Positions 19,097-28,271 are shown, counted from the stretch's first letter. The stretch is DNA of 28,720 nucleotides from Chara braunii (GCA_003427395.1 BFEA01000160.1:986471-1015190), one strand, 5' to 3'. A program made the numbers and translations. Notes: a model not told the origin generated them from the letters alone.

Positions 19097-19628
19097 TCAC
19101 ATGTCAGGGTGCCGTACATGAATACAGTACTGACTGTCGTCGTACGTATGGAAGCAAAAACTCGCATGGACTATCCCTTCATAATCCTCACGGCACAAGG
19201 CATGCGAACCAGATGCTAGTTGAATCTCCGGCAGATCATCACAAAGCGGCACGGAGCATCTTTCTTGGGTTTCCTCAGTATTCATTCGTTCTCTACGGGA
19301 AGACGGCGACAGGGAGGATCGGTCCAAAGCAAGGGCCTTCAGCTGCTGCAGGATTTGGTCCACAACAGCTCGCCCTGGTGGTGATAAACTATCAGCACAT
19401 TGCTCCGCAGGTGCTTCATATAGAAGTCTATTTTCCTCCTCGGGCTGCTGTGTCTGTCGTTCATCTGGCAAGAAAGAGGGAGATCCATCTGCGGTTGTCG
19501 TATGTGTATGACCAACACCGCATGTGGGACAAGCTAGGAGAGAATGTGGAGGATGATGGCACTGGGGATAGTCCACGCAGTAAAGACACATACTTTCTAT
19601 GACAGCTTCCTGGAAACATTGACAACAC
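19097..19628 (-). CDS. Cys-rich ORF of unknown function, possibly disrupted
   Basis: The minus frame stays open from at least 19628 to its stop at 19097 (first Met at 19591). Near the start it reads CCQCF, then MCLYCVDYPQC and LLACPTCGVGHTHT, a dense set of CxxC pairs suggesting a zinc-binding module. An acidic/polar part with a likely helix (VVDQILQQLKALALD) and a Cys/His-containing end (CREDYEG, CFHTYDD) follow. No family is recognised. The module lies against the probable LTR start at about 19630, so a gene exon may have been cut there. The overlapping plus frame 18841-19602 is equally long and cannot be excluded. Confidence 0.3.
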
Positions 19629-19629
19629 G

Positions 19630-20700
19630 TGTTACATGCTGCACCTGCACACAGCGGCCATTTTCCAGGCCCTGCGTCCCTCAGGCTGAAAGCCTGAAAA
19701 CCAGGGCCTACAGGCCCCGTGTCTGTTCAGCTCGAAAGCCTGAAAAACAGGGGCCTACAGACCCTGTGTCGTTTCAGACTAAAAATGGCAGTAGCCTTTT
19801 TAGCCTGAAATGAAGGGCCATTTTCGGTCTTTCATCAGACCGACCTGCCCTGAAACTCAGGCACCAAACCAGGGTTTTAGGAACAGGCTATTTTTGGCCT
19901 GTTCCCACGACAGCTGCAGCGCCAGACCCTGGCATTGGCAAGAGCAGCCTCCTGGACTGCCCGCCCTGCAACTGCAGGCAGTCGGAGGCAGTCAGGGGGC
20001 AGGCCGAGGTAGTACATAGGGACTTCCCATGCACTTCACGAGAGGGCAGGAGGCAGTCAGTAGTCTTCAGGATTCGGCAGCAGCACTCTGGAGGAGAGCT
20101 GCAGGAGTAGTAGGAGCGCTGGCAGTAGTCTTCAGCGCTGGGTGCAAGTAGCGTTAGCAGTAGTCTTCAGCGCTGGGCGCCATAGGAGCTAGAGTAGTGC
20201 TAGAGAGAGAGAGGTTGGGCGGAGGCCAGGGATACTTACCTGCAGCGCCATTGCTCCAGCTTCGTCTTCGAGGTACCTGCAGCACAGCGCCATCTTCACA
20301 GGTTAGTTCCTGGCACATGAGAGAGAGAGTTCTTCTTCTTCCTCTTCTCAGTCCACCATCTCCTTCTCACCCTCTCGCTATCTGACTTCAATGCATCAGC
20401 AGACTACGAGAGAGCGAGAGAGAGCTTGGTGACATTTGGATCCAGACTCGACATGGGACTTCAGAAATTTTGAAGAGGGATTATTTGGGACTTGTAACGA
20501 GACTTGGGGTTGACGACTTTCCCATCTCCCCCTTCCTCTTCTTCGTCTGATCCCCTCCTCTTCATCTGTGTATGTCTGGACCTGGCGCCTCTTTCCTGTG
20601 TATAGCGCCAGGCCCCATCACACCTTGTGATGAGCATGATGTATGTTTGATCTGTGTTGAAACATTGAGTGGGCTAGTCATTAGTATTCTAGCATTTTGC
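19630..20700 (+). repeat. Probable LTR fragment related to the nested solo LTR family
   Basis: Starts TGTTACATG, like the solo LTR's TGTTACATC, and shares its organisation: GC-rich hairpin words, an ACTTACCTG about 600 bases in, CT/CTT-rich tracts, GAGACTTGG, then TCGTCT...CCTC...TTCATCTGTG followed by an inverted GCGCCAGG-type hairpin. A tandem ~51-bp repeat (about 19681-19781) and three GCAGTAGTCTTCAG-like repeats (20055-20175) are internal. No matching TG...CA end or 5-bp duplication of ACACG was found, so the right boundary is approximate and the element may be truncated. Confidence 0.5.
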
Positions 20701-21016
20701 TTCGCTATCTTGTACTACGTGAAAGAGGTCAGTCCCGGTCAGGTCAGGACTTGTACCTAAAGTCTTCCCTGCGCTATAAAGCACCATTTTGTATGTATCG
20801 GAATGCACGTTGCTTGTTGAGATTTCACTTGCACTGCATTGTCCATTTAGTCCTTTTTATCACATTGCGGATCCTCGGTTTATATGTACATCGCCCAACA
20901 TGCCATGTTGCTGACATGTCATTAGTATGGAAGGCTGACGTGCACAGTTATGTAGGCATTGCAGATAGAGGCCACAACGGCATGCTGGGCCCCTATCTTC
21001 TGATTACCTGATCCAC
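20700..21016. other. Anonymous sequence
   Basis: Nothing recognised. It may contain the unidentified right end of the LTR fragment. Confidence 0.35.
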
Positions 21017-21400
21017 CTAGCCTCGCTGTAGCGCTATGACATCATCCGATTCCGCAGTTTGCACGGCAGGGGGAGATTCGTTCAATTCTGCAGCTTGCAC
21101 AGGTGGTGGAGACTCATTGCGGTCGTGACTATTTCTGTCAGGTGCCTCCGGCTGTATTGAGTCCGTTGGCTCTAGTATGCGCTCTGAAGATAGATCTTCA
21201 GTCGGGAGCTCCATCAGGTAATCAGAAGATGGGTCATTGTCATTTGGGGCAGTGGAGCAAGCGGGGCTAGGTGGATGAGAGAGGGCTGGGTTAGGTGGGT
21301 GAAAAAAGGGTGGACCAGATGCCGGAAGGGGAAGCTGATCAGCTGCACTTGTGCTCAGAGTGTCTGGTGCACACGCAGGCCATCGCCACATTGAGGGCAT
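21017..21400 (-). CDS. Acidic, Ser/Pro-rich ORF of unknown function
   Basis: 127 codons, rich in Asp, Glu, Ser and Pro, with a repeated motif (ESPPPVQAAELN, ESPPAVQTAESD), typical of a disordered region. In the overlapping minus frame 21355-21490 a Cys-rich stretch (CERHRC, CRVRCPQCGDG) precedes it, so a frameshift or splice could join a zinc-like module to this tail. That arrangement resembles the ORF at 19097-19628. No family is assigned. Confidence 0.3.
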   Translation of the reverse strand: MPSMWRWPACAPDTLSTSAADQLPLPASGPPFFHPPNPALSHPPSPACSTAPNDNDPSSDYLMELPTEDLSSERILEPTDSIQPEAPDRNSHDRNESPPPVQAAELNESPPAVQTAESDDVIALQRG

Positions 21401-21479
21401 CGGACTCTACATGTACTATTCCTGGCAGGTGTGTATTGAAGGCAACGATGTCGTTCACACACAGATGCTAATTCTGCGT

Positions 21480-21796
21480 GCAGGTCTTCCACACAACCAC
21501 ACGCACCGCCACTGCCCCCTCTTCCACCATCACCCCCCACCACCACCAGCACTTCCACCATCATCTTCATCACCGCCACAACCATCATTACCAACACTTC
21601 CCCTGCTGACATCTTCTATGACATCAACCCCTCCGTCATCTGCCTCCTCTACTTCTTCCTCTTCCTCTTCTCCTTCTTCCCCCTCCGCCACCTTGCCGGC
21701 CTCCTCTTCATCATCGACCTCATCGACCTCATCGACCTCATCATCATCNCCTTGCCGGCCTCCTCTTCATCATCGACCTCATCGACCTCATCGACC

Positions 21797-21844
<48 letters not shown>

Positions 21845-21850
21845 CATTCA
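21480..21850. repeat. CAC/CCT/CAT-rich low-complexity tract with an N
   Basis: Trinucleotide-biased sequence ending in a nearly pure (CAT)n run (about 21798-21843). A 58-bp segment at 21691-21748 recurs at 21750-21807 on the other side of a single N (21749). Confidence 0.9.
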
Positions 21851-22081
21851 TGGTCGGATCAGTCGCGACAAAGGCCCCGTCGGCAGATGCATCCGTTGTT
21901 AGACCGATTGATGCAGATCTCTTCGGTGGGGATGTTCTCCCAACTTTTCCGTCTCCACCGCAGCCTCCAAGACAGCGGCCTCGATTATCCTTGGATCGCA
22001 GCCTCCAAGACAGCGGCCTTGATTATCCTTGAACAGCATGATCACTGCACCTCCTGCAGGGATTAGAAATCTGCTCCACCG
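21851..22081. other. Anonymous sequence with a short direct repeat
   Basis: GCAGCCTCCAAGACAGCGGCC, continued by TTGATTATCC-like sequence, occurs twice (about 21961-21990 and 22000-22032). No gene was recognised. Confidence 0.45.
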
Positions 22082-22700
22082 GCATGCTCTCAAGTATCCA
22101 CACACCCGTCTGCCACTGAAGCGGCACACTTGCACGTATACATACATGCATATATTTATTTAGTCCATAAAAGGGTGAAAGGCAAGAAGCAACTTACCTA
22201 AAACTGAGAAAGCTCCGACCCCATACTCCAAAGATCCGAAAAACCTGGAGAGCCCTTGACGTCAGCCCACACAATAAAGATAAAGACAACATATCGAACC
22301 CAGAAGGCTTCACCAGCAAGAAAGCAGGGCCCTCCGAGTCAGCCCACACACAAAGCAGCACTGGCAGTCTACACTCACGCCACCACCATCTCTATCACTC
22401 CATGACTAATATGCCAAATTCCACAAGATCTCCACGCAACACCAGGAGCACTACTGCTTAAAACACCCTAGAAGCTGCCCCATTCTTCCATGTGCTCCGA
22501 AAAAGCAGCCCGCGGGAATGACACCCACAGCAAACACTCTCTGAACCTCCTCACAGACGTATTATGGACAAAACCCCAAACACCCACCCCCAAAACAGCT
22601 CGTAGCCACCCACAAACATCACTTCATCAACAAAACAGCCCATTTTGCTGTGCCTCCCACATACAACGCTTGCCACATTGATTGTGGTTGAGCTCAAGCT
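22082..22700. repeat. Dispersed repeat R, copy 2
   Basis: Second copy of the repeat at 17590-18400, with the same ordered blocks but a shorter, single main ACTTACCT module. Its right end (GTGGTTGAGC ... AGCTGC) directly abuts the U6 fragment at 22707. Confidence 0.7.
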
Positions 22701-22706
22701 GCATCT

Positions 22707-22728
22707 GTGTGTAGACCGCGCAGGGCCA

Positions 22729-22760
<32 letters not shown>

Positions 22761-22778
22761 ACAGATGTCCTGAAGGAC
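22707..22778 (-). pseudogene. U6 snRNA-derived fragment 2
   Basis: On the minus strand from 22778: GTCCTTCAGGAC (5' stem-loop intact), ATCTGTTAAAATTGGAACGATAC, an intact ACAGAGA box, TTAGCAT (AGC triad intact) and GGCCCTGCGC. Similarity then fades (GGTCTACACACA where GATGACACxCA is expected) and the sequence passes into repeat R. The 5' two-thirds is better kept than in copy 1, but the 3' stem is lost and there is no A tail or T-run terminator. Most likely a truncated or chimeric retrocopy. Confidence 0.85.
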
Positions 22779-23130
22779 TTGACCCCCCAAACCCTGACTT
22801 GTCACTCGTTGGCACATTTACAAGTGGATGATGATGGACATCGTCACCTCACCAGCGAACTTCAGTTCTCCAGAAGAGAACATGACAATGTCACTGCAAC
22901 GTCATCACCATGTCATCCTTACCTACAACTGGTTGTTGGCCAATGGCAGAGGTTCACAGTTTACCAACGTCCGCTGAAAGGATGGCCCATCATGACTCAA
23001 AAAAAAAAAAAAAAAGCAAAAGAAGAGCATGTACTTACTCCCTAACATCATGACACAGAAGGAAATCAACGGGAAGCTGCGATCATCACTCGAATATGGC
23101 AATTCACAAGCTACATAACTCGTTCCAGAC
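22779..23130. other. Anonymous sequence with an A run
   Basis: A run of 16 A near 23000 could be a plus-strand tail of an older insertion, but its body is not recognised. No credible ORF. Confidence 0.4.
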
Positions 23131-23132
23131 TA

Positions 23133-23238
23133 CCTTCTTCATCCGAATAGAACTCCCGGTCATTATGGCTGTATTTGGTGCAACTACGAGTCCAGGTACG
23201 GCCATAATTACTGGGCGGTTCTATTCGGGTGAAGACGG
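23133..23238. mobile_element. 106-bp hairpin MITE, copy 2 (TA target duplication)
   Basis: Arms CCTTCTTCATCCGAATAGAAC...GGTCATTATGGC and GGCCATAATTACTGGGCGGTTCTATTCGGGTGAAGACGG pair over ~45 bases around a short loop. TA flanks lie at 23131-23132 and 23239-23240. Length and ends match copy 1 (6476-6580), and the arms here are more alike, suggesting a younger copy. Confidence 0.88.
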
Positions 23239-23240
23239 TA

Positions 23241-23524
23241 ATGACAGGACACTTCTGGTGGCAAAGTTTCTCTCTGTCACAAACTGGAGCTCTGAGAGAT
23301 TGCAGATAGTCTGTGGGAGCAGAGACCATGATTTACAAGTTACAACTTTACAATAAAATAATGAAGGACTCGTGGAATTCCGTAAAGTCTGATGCTTTTT
23401 CCGATCGTGTGAGCCTATAGGTGACTGCTGTCACTTCAGTTCTTCTAAGTTCTGAAGTATAAATAGACTAATAATGTTCACATCTATAGGCATGCAAGTA
23501 GCCTTCACATGTTCAGGCACACGG

Positions 23525-23525
<1 letters not shown>
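23241..23525. other. Anonymous sequence with a small hairpin and TATA-like word
   Basis: ACTTCAG...CTGAAGT (about 23432-23458) is a 7-bp-arm hairpin, followed by TATAAATA (about 23459-23466). No transcript start can be assigned. Confidence 0.4.
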
Positions 23526-23614
<89 letters not shown>

Positions 23615-23615
23615 N

Positions 23616-23704
<89 letters not shown>
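23526..23704. repeat. (AG)n microsatellite, ~179 bp, with one N
   Basis: Pure AG on both sides of a single N at 23615. The true length is uncertain because assemblies break or join in such tracts. Confidence 0.97.
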
Positions 23705-23706
<2 letters not shown>

Positions 23707-23786
23707 AGCAGAGGGTCAGAAGTTGAAAGAAGGGAGTACCATCTCGCTTGGATTGGGAGTAATGATGTTGTCATTCACTTGCTGGC

Positions 23787-23918
23787 TTAAGTCTTGGAAG
23801 AGTCATTGTCAGAGTCCCCTCCATTGACTTGGATGCCAAGTGCAACTAGTCCCACAGCAACAAGGGCGGCAAGTGCGCTGGAGTAGTAGCCCATCGCCAG
23901 TAGTGTTCCTCTCAGTGA
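23787..23918 (-). CDS. Candidate terminal exon of a small membrane protein
   Basis: On the minus strand, a plausible 3' splice site (pyrimidine-containing ...AATGTGTGCAG) at 23919-23920 precedes 43 codons beginning SLRGTLLAMGYYSS. They continue with a ~18-residue hydrophobic helix (ALAALVAVGLVALGIQV) and an acidic tail (GGDSDNDSSKT) before TAA. One membrane span followed by a charged end is protein-like and unlike the surrounding low-complexity DNA. Upstream exons were not identified with confidence, although a frame near 24300-24409 on the same strand is a possibility. The family is not recognised. The alternative is a chance open stretch. Confidence 0.3.
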   Translation of the reverse strand, partial: SLRGTLLAMGYYSSALAALVAVGLVALGIQVNGGDSDNDSSKT

Positions 23919-24573
23919 CTGCACACATTGAAGACGGGGCATCAGCCAGACGTTTTTCGGGTGTAAAGTTGTAAACAATAGAAAGGGAGAAACAAGGTCC
24001 CAACAGTTCAAACGTTCACAAAATGTGTGACATAGCACCTAAGCAAGAAATTCCGCAGATATATGGGAAAATGTACACACTTTATGGGGTTCCCATTCAT
24101 CGTCTCTATCCTGTTCATTGTACCCCTCTACTTAACCCCAACCCCCCAAAACCCTCATCACTGTCAAGTTACAGTGAACATTCTTGCGACCCTGCTGCCA
24201 AGCTGCCGCTCTTCAGAAAACGTGACTTCCAGCTTCTCTGTAAAGCTATATTGTGGGTTATATAGAAGCAACAAAGACGGACAAAGACAAACAATGACAG
24301 AACAGTGGGCAGGGAAAATGCCTGGACCACGTCTTGACACAGGTTCTCCGCATAGTCTAGCAGTAGATCCAGACACATACCCAACCCCAGCGGATAATGA
24401 CCTGGACATTGATATTTGAATTTGTTTTTTTTTAAGAAAAAAAAAAAGAGGCCTGGAGTCCTAGACACAAACCCTACCTGGATAGCCTGTCAAGGTAGTC
24501 CAGGACTTTGCACATTGTTGTTGCTATGCTCCTGTCCATTTCAAGTTTGAGACAATGTCATTCATTGCAAGTC

Positions 24574-24712
24574 AAGAAGAAGAAGGAGGAGAAGAAGAAG
24601 AAGAAGAAGAAGAAGAAGACGGCGACGACAACGACGACGACGACGACAACAAAGATGAAGACGAAGAAGAAGAAGAAGAAGAAGAAGAAGAAGAAGAAGA
24701 AGAAGAAGCTTG
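24574..24712. repeat. (AAG)n/(GAC)n compound microsatellite
   Basis: GAAGAA blocks on both sides of a GACGAC block (about 24618-24650). It gives long Lys/Glu or Leu frames that are not genes. Confidence 0.95.
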
Positions 24713-24849
24713 AACCAATATGATCTCCCTTCTCTCGTCACCATGGTCTCCCTCACATAATCACCTCCCCTTTATCAGCAAAGTAATACAGTAAGGAATG
24801 AATGAACAAGAAATTTGATAGTTTGCTTGACGAAGTTTTGCTGTTGTGT

Positions 24850-24963
24850 GTCCTTCGGGACATCCGTTAACATTGGAACGATACAGAAAGATTAGCATGG
24901 GCCCTGTGTAAGGATTGACACACATGAATCGAGAAATGGTTCCAAAAAAAAAAAAAAAAAAAA
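24850..24963 (+). pseudogene. U6 snRNA retropseudogene 3 with 20-A tail
   Basis: GTCCTTCGGGAC (5' stem-loop), ATCCGTTAACATTGGAACGATACAG, TTAGCATGG (AGC triad kept), GTAAGGATTGACACACATGAATCGAGAAATGGTTCC, then 20 A (24944-24963). The ACAGAGA box is altered to ACAGAAAG by a one-base loss. Full length with a poly(A) tail in place of a Pol III T run marks a retrocopy. A degraded 14-bp duplication (10 of 14 identical) may flank it: 24833-24846 and 24962-24975. Confidence 0.9.
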
Positions 24964-26070
24964 GTACTGCTGCTATGCATATAAGAGGGTTATTGGGATG
25001 CTCTGCTGCTCTCGTCTCTTGCAATAATAAGGGTTAAGTTATGTTTTCAAACAGGCAATGCGCTTCATGCGACTGCTTGCATCCATTACACACACGAACC
25101 ATCACTCATGGGAAGGGGAGGGGGAGGGGGGGGGTCTGGAACGACGGATGTAGAAGATGGAGAGCAATGAGAAAATACCAAGGCAACTGAGACAGCATTT
25201 TGATTGGCGTAGTCGAGGTCTTGATTGGTTCCCTGAAGTCCTCTTGTCAGCCAGAGTGATATCAGACTGTTTTGTGTAATGTCATGCCAACCAAGATACA
25301 ACCACAAGATCAATGGCTAATGGAATAATCATCAACAAGGAAAGCTCAGCAGGAACTGCACGAAAAAAATCAACTTCAGAATTTCTCACAAACATTACTG
25401 CAGTCTCCTGGTGGTGGGGAGCACAGCACGGTTGATCCTTGGTTCAACGTTGCTACAAGCAAGATAGAAAAATACACACCAAACATATCCCATACTTCTC
25501 GTTCCCACCAACCAGCTGCCGGAAATATTTTGACTACTGAACAGATGGGAGTTCTTTCATCTACACGTGTATGTACACGAAGACGTGAGTTATACTGAAT
25601 ACTCAGTAAGCCACTCGAGTGGATAGAGTAAATCAGCAGGCTCGCTAGACGAATCGTCTCTATCGATCCTCAGAGGCCATACGCCAGACTCACGGAAACT
25701 ACCAATTGTGATGATATGGTCCAATCCTCATGGTGACATGAGGCGCAAGAGCGCGCATTGTTTTCGCCTAAGGTAATTTCGTTGCCTTACTTTCTAGGTG
25801 AGAGATACTTAGGCTTAGAGGGTGGTCCCCCACAGAATTCAAACACGGCGCGCGTTTTACTTACTTCTTGAAACGAAAACCATTGGACAAATATACAGGG
25901 CTATCACCTTCTCTGGCAAGACTTTCCAATCTTTTCTTATTTGCTTGGATGGTATTTAGAGCCTAATCCGCGTTCGCTCGCCACTACTAACGGAGTCTCA
26001 ATCCACAATCCACAGTATTTTACTTGTGTGAAGTAGTACTAAACGAATCCAATAAAAAACCCCGCAAGGT
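24964..26070. other. Anonymous sequence with a G-quadruplex-type tract
   Basis: About 1.1 kb without a credible gene. It contains four G runs in a row (25110-25134) and a short, degraded tRNA-like patch near 25612-25675, which I do not call. Confidence 0.5.
25110..25134 (+). other. G-quadruplex motif
   Basis: GGG-AA-GGGG-A-GGGGG-A-G9: four runs of at least three G with loops of one or two bases, the strongest form of quadruplex motif. Confidence 0.75.
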
Positions 26071-26081
26071 AATCCATAATC
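26071..26081. repeat. Left TSD of the LINE
   Basis: AATCCATAATC, identical to 28083-28093, directly outside the A tail of the LINE. Confidence 0.92.
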
Positions 26082-28082
26082 TTTTTTTTTTTTTTTTTTT
26101 TTTAAACAGGTCCTTATGGTCCTGGCTCCATATCCATTCTGGGGAGCGTCAGTCCGGTTCCTCTCCACCGGCAAGTCAAACAATGGAATACATGGTGAAC
26201 ACTCTCACGCTTCCTTCCGTCTGGCCGAAGGAACCCTGACCAGCATTGATTGCCCGATATCCTGAGGATTGACTATCAGCTTGCCCTACCCCTTTTCCTC
26301 TCAGAATCTATTGTGACTCTGTCAGATGATTCGTGTAAAGCAAGAACAGAGGAGAGTTGTCTATCCTGTTGAGATTATCATCTCAGTTTGCCCCTCACTG
26401 GGTTACCGTCCGTGTTGGAGGTGGGCTGTGCCACTTCTTCCAAATCAATCTGTTGTCTGACACAGTTGTTATCTTTCCCTGTAAAAGCCAGTTTCTCGTG
26501 AAGATCCGTCTCTTTACGGCTATCCCTTCTGGTCTGACCTTCGTTGTTGATATCGCCTCCCGCCATCTGGATCGAATCTCCGTTTCAGCCATTCCCAGTA
26601 GTAGAACCCACATTTCTTCTCTTGCCACCTCGGTACCTTCAATAGTCTTGGTACATCTCCTTTTCCAAATTACCCATAGGGCCAGCTTCCTGAGCAGGTG
26701 AAACCAGACTTCTTTGCCGCCCATGAGATTGTTAGTATTGTTGGATAGGAGCAGGATGTTCAGGGGGGGTGTGGGCGGGGGGGGGTGATGAGAAGAGGAG
26801 GGACCATAGATCGTGCACCTTGTTCCATATCCATGCTGCTTCCGTGCAGTACAGGAGGCAGTGGGGTATATCTTCCGGGCTGTTGGCTGTGCATAGCCTG
26901 CATAGTTCAGAGCTATCAGGGTTCGTATGTTTCCTCCTCTTGTGGAGCCATTGATTGACCGGCAGCGATGTGTGCGCTAAGAGCCATTGCATGCTTCGAA
27001 TCCTAACCGGTCTGATGGACAAGTACTTCGTCCATGGGATGGAAATGGGGTCTGTGGGGTCCAGATTCAGGATCTCCCTCCAATTTCCTTTGAGTCTGGG
27101 GTCCGGATCTGTGGTTTGCAGACCCAACTCATACCCGAATTTGACATCATATTCAAATATCGTTCTTGTTCTCCCGGATTTGCCCTGCTTCCATACCCAC
27201 TCTTTCGGGCCGAATTCGAGGTCACAAATGCTTAGGTTAGGTTGGAAGATTTTCCAGGGTTTGGCCTTTGAGACCCTAACTTTCTCAGTCGGAAGGTTTC
27301 TAGTGTGTCGCACTGGGGATCTTTGTTCTGGATTTCCAGCTCTTCTAGGTTGTGATTAGCGATGGGGTATGAGTAGAACTTAGATAGGTAGCTGAATGGG
27401 TTGGTTCAAGAGACGAATCGATATGCTCTGGTAGGCTGGGTTTGGGAGATGAGTATGCCCCAATCCCCAGCTTTCCACGAAAAGTCCTCCCTTAGGAGGG
27501 AGAGCCATTGTGATGGAATACTCTTCTGGATCGTCGCTAGGTTCTCAGCGAGGGAGCGACAGCCTTTTAGGACATTTCGTAGTTCCTGTTCGGTGACCCA
27601 TCATCCTTGGTCCTCTACCCAGATGTGTTTTACCTGCCACACACCTTTTTCCACCCAGGATAGCCATCTTCGGTCCTTTGCGCGTAGTGTCCACATGACT
27701 CCGCTAGGGTCGGTGATCCAAGGGTTGCAGAAGAGAGGTTGTCTCAGGACCTCTTCTTTGTTTTCTGGTGAACCGTGTTTACTTGGCATCAGTCTCCGCC
27801 AGGCTTTGATGACTGGACTCCAATATGAGATGGCTGTTTGAGTGGGAATAGTGATGGGCTCTGCCAGGTTTCTCCTTCGAGGTCTGCCTGACTTGATTGC
27901 CCAGTCCTTCGCCATGAGCCAGTAGAGACCTCTCATGTTCAGGGGGGAGTTGATGGGCGCCAGGTTTCTGATGCTGTCTAGAGCCATCTGGGTCCACGGA
28001 AGGGACTGTCTGATCAGGATCTTGATAACCCATTTCATCTGCAGTGCTATTGATTCCTGTTTGGGATCAATTAACCCAAGGC
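26082..28082 (-). mobile_element. 5'-truncated LINE (non-LTR retrotransposon)
   Basis: A 2001-bp insertion on the minus strand. Its 3' end is an A tail (T run 26082-26103) and its 5' end lies inside ORF2. The perfect 11-bp duplication AATCCATAATC flanks it on both sides, which fixes the boundaries and shows target-primed integration with 5' truncation. It contains the C-terminal third of ORF2 with stops and frameshifts, then about 290 bp of 3' UTR. Confidence 0.93.
26395..28082 (-). pseudogene. LINE ORF2 C-terminal remnant (post-RT region and zf-RVT)
   Basis: Starts abruptly in LGLIDPKQESIALQMKWVIK, a region that follows the RT domain in plant-type LINEs. The frame runs to a TGA at 27601-27603, continues in the same frame (WVTEQELRNVLKG) to another TGA at 27406-27408, shifts frame near 27313 and runs to 26732, then shifts again for the last segment (to 26395). 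The middle segment holds the reverse-transcriptase zinc-binding domain: IRSMQWLLAHTSLPVNQWL followed by CRLC-x9-H-x4-C and AAWIWNKVHDLW. The end has an RKLALWVIWKRRC motif typical of the tail of ORF2. No RT or endonuclease catalytic part is present. Confidence 0.9.
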
Positions 28083-28093
28083 AATCCATAATC
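28083..28093. repeat. Right TSD of the LINE
   Basis: AATCCATAATC, identical to 26071-26081. Confidence 0.92.
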
Positions 28094-28271
28094 TGAGTTG
28101 ATGCACCTGCTCAAACTTCAAAGTCTTAAGACTCTTAACCAGATACAACAACAGGACAAAGAAGCCCACAAAAAACAAAAACAAAAAAATAAATAAATAA
28201 AAGGACAAAGAAGCCCACTCACCAACCAGTCGAAGACGAACGCCTGCTATAGCAATCAAAACAGTTGACCT

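Noticed and set aside
23474-23827. Arg-Glu repeat ORFs on both strands
   Set aside because: They are translations of the (AG)n tract.
24508-24756. Lys-rich or Leu-rich ORFs
   Set aside because: They are translations of the AAG/GAC microsatellite.
25612-25675. tRNA-like patch (CTCGAGTGGATAGAG ... TATCGATCC)
   Set aside because: Resembles tRNA A and B box regions only loosely. No acceptor or T stem pairs, and there is no tail or duplication.
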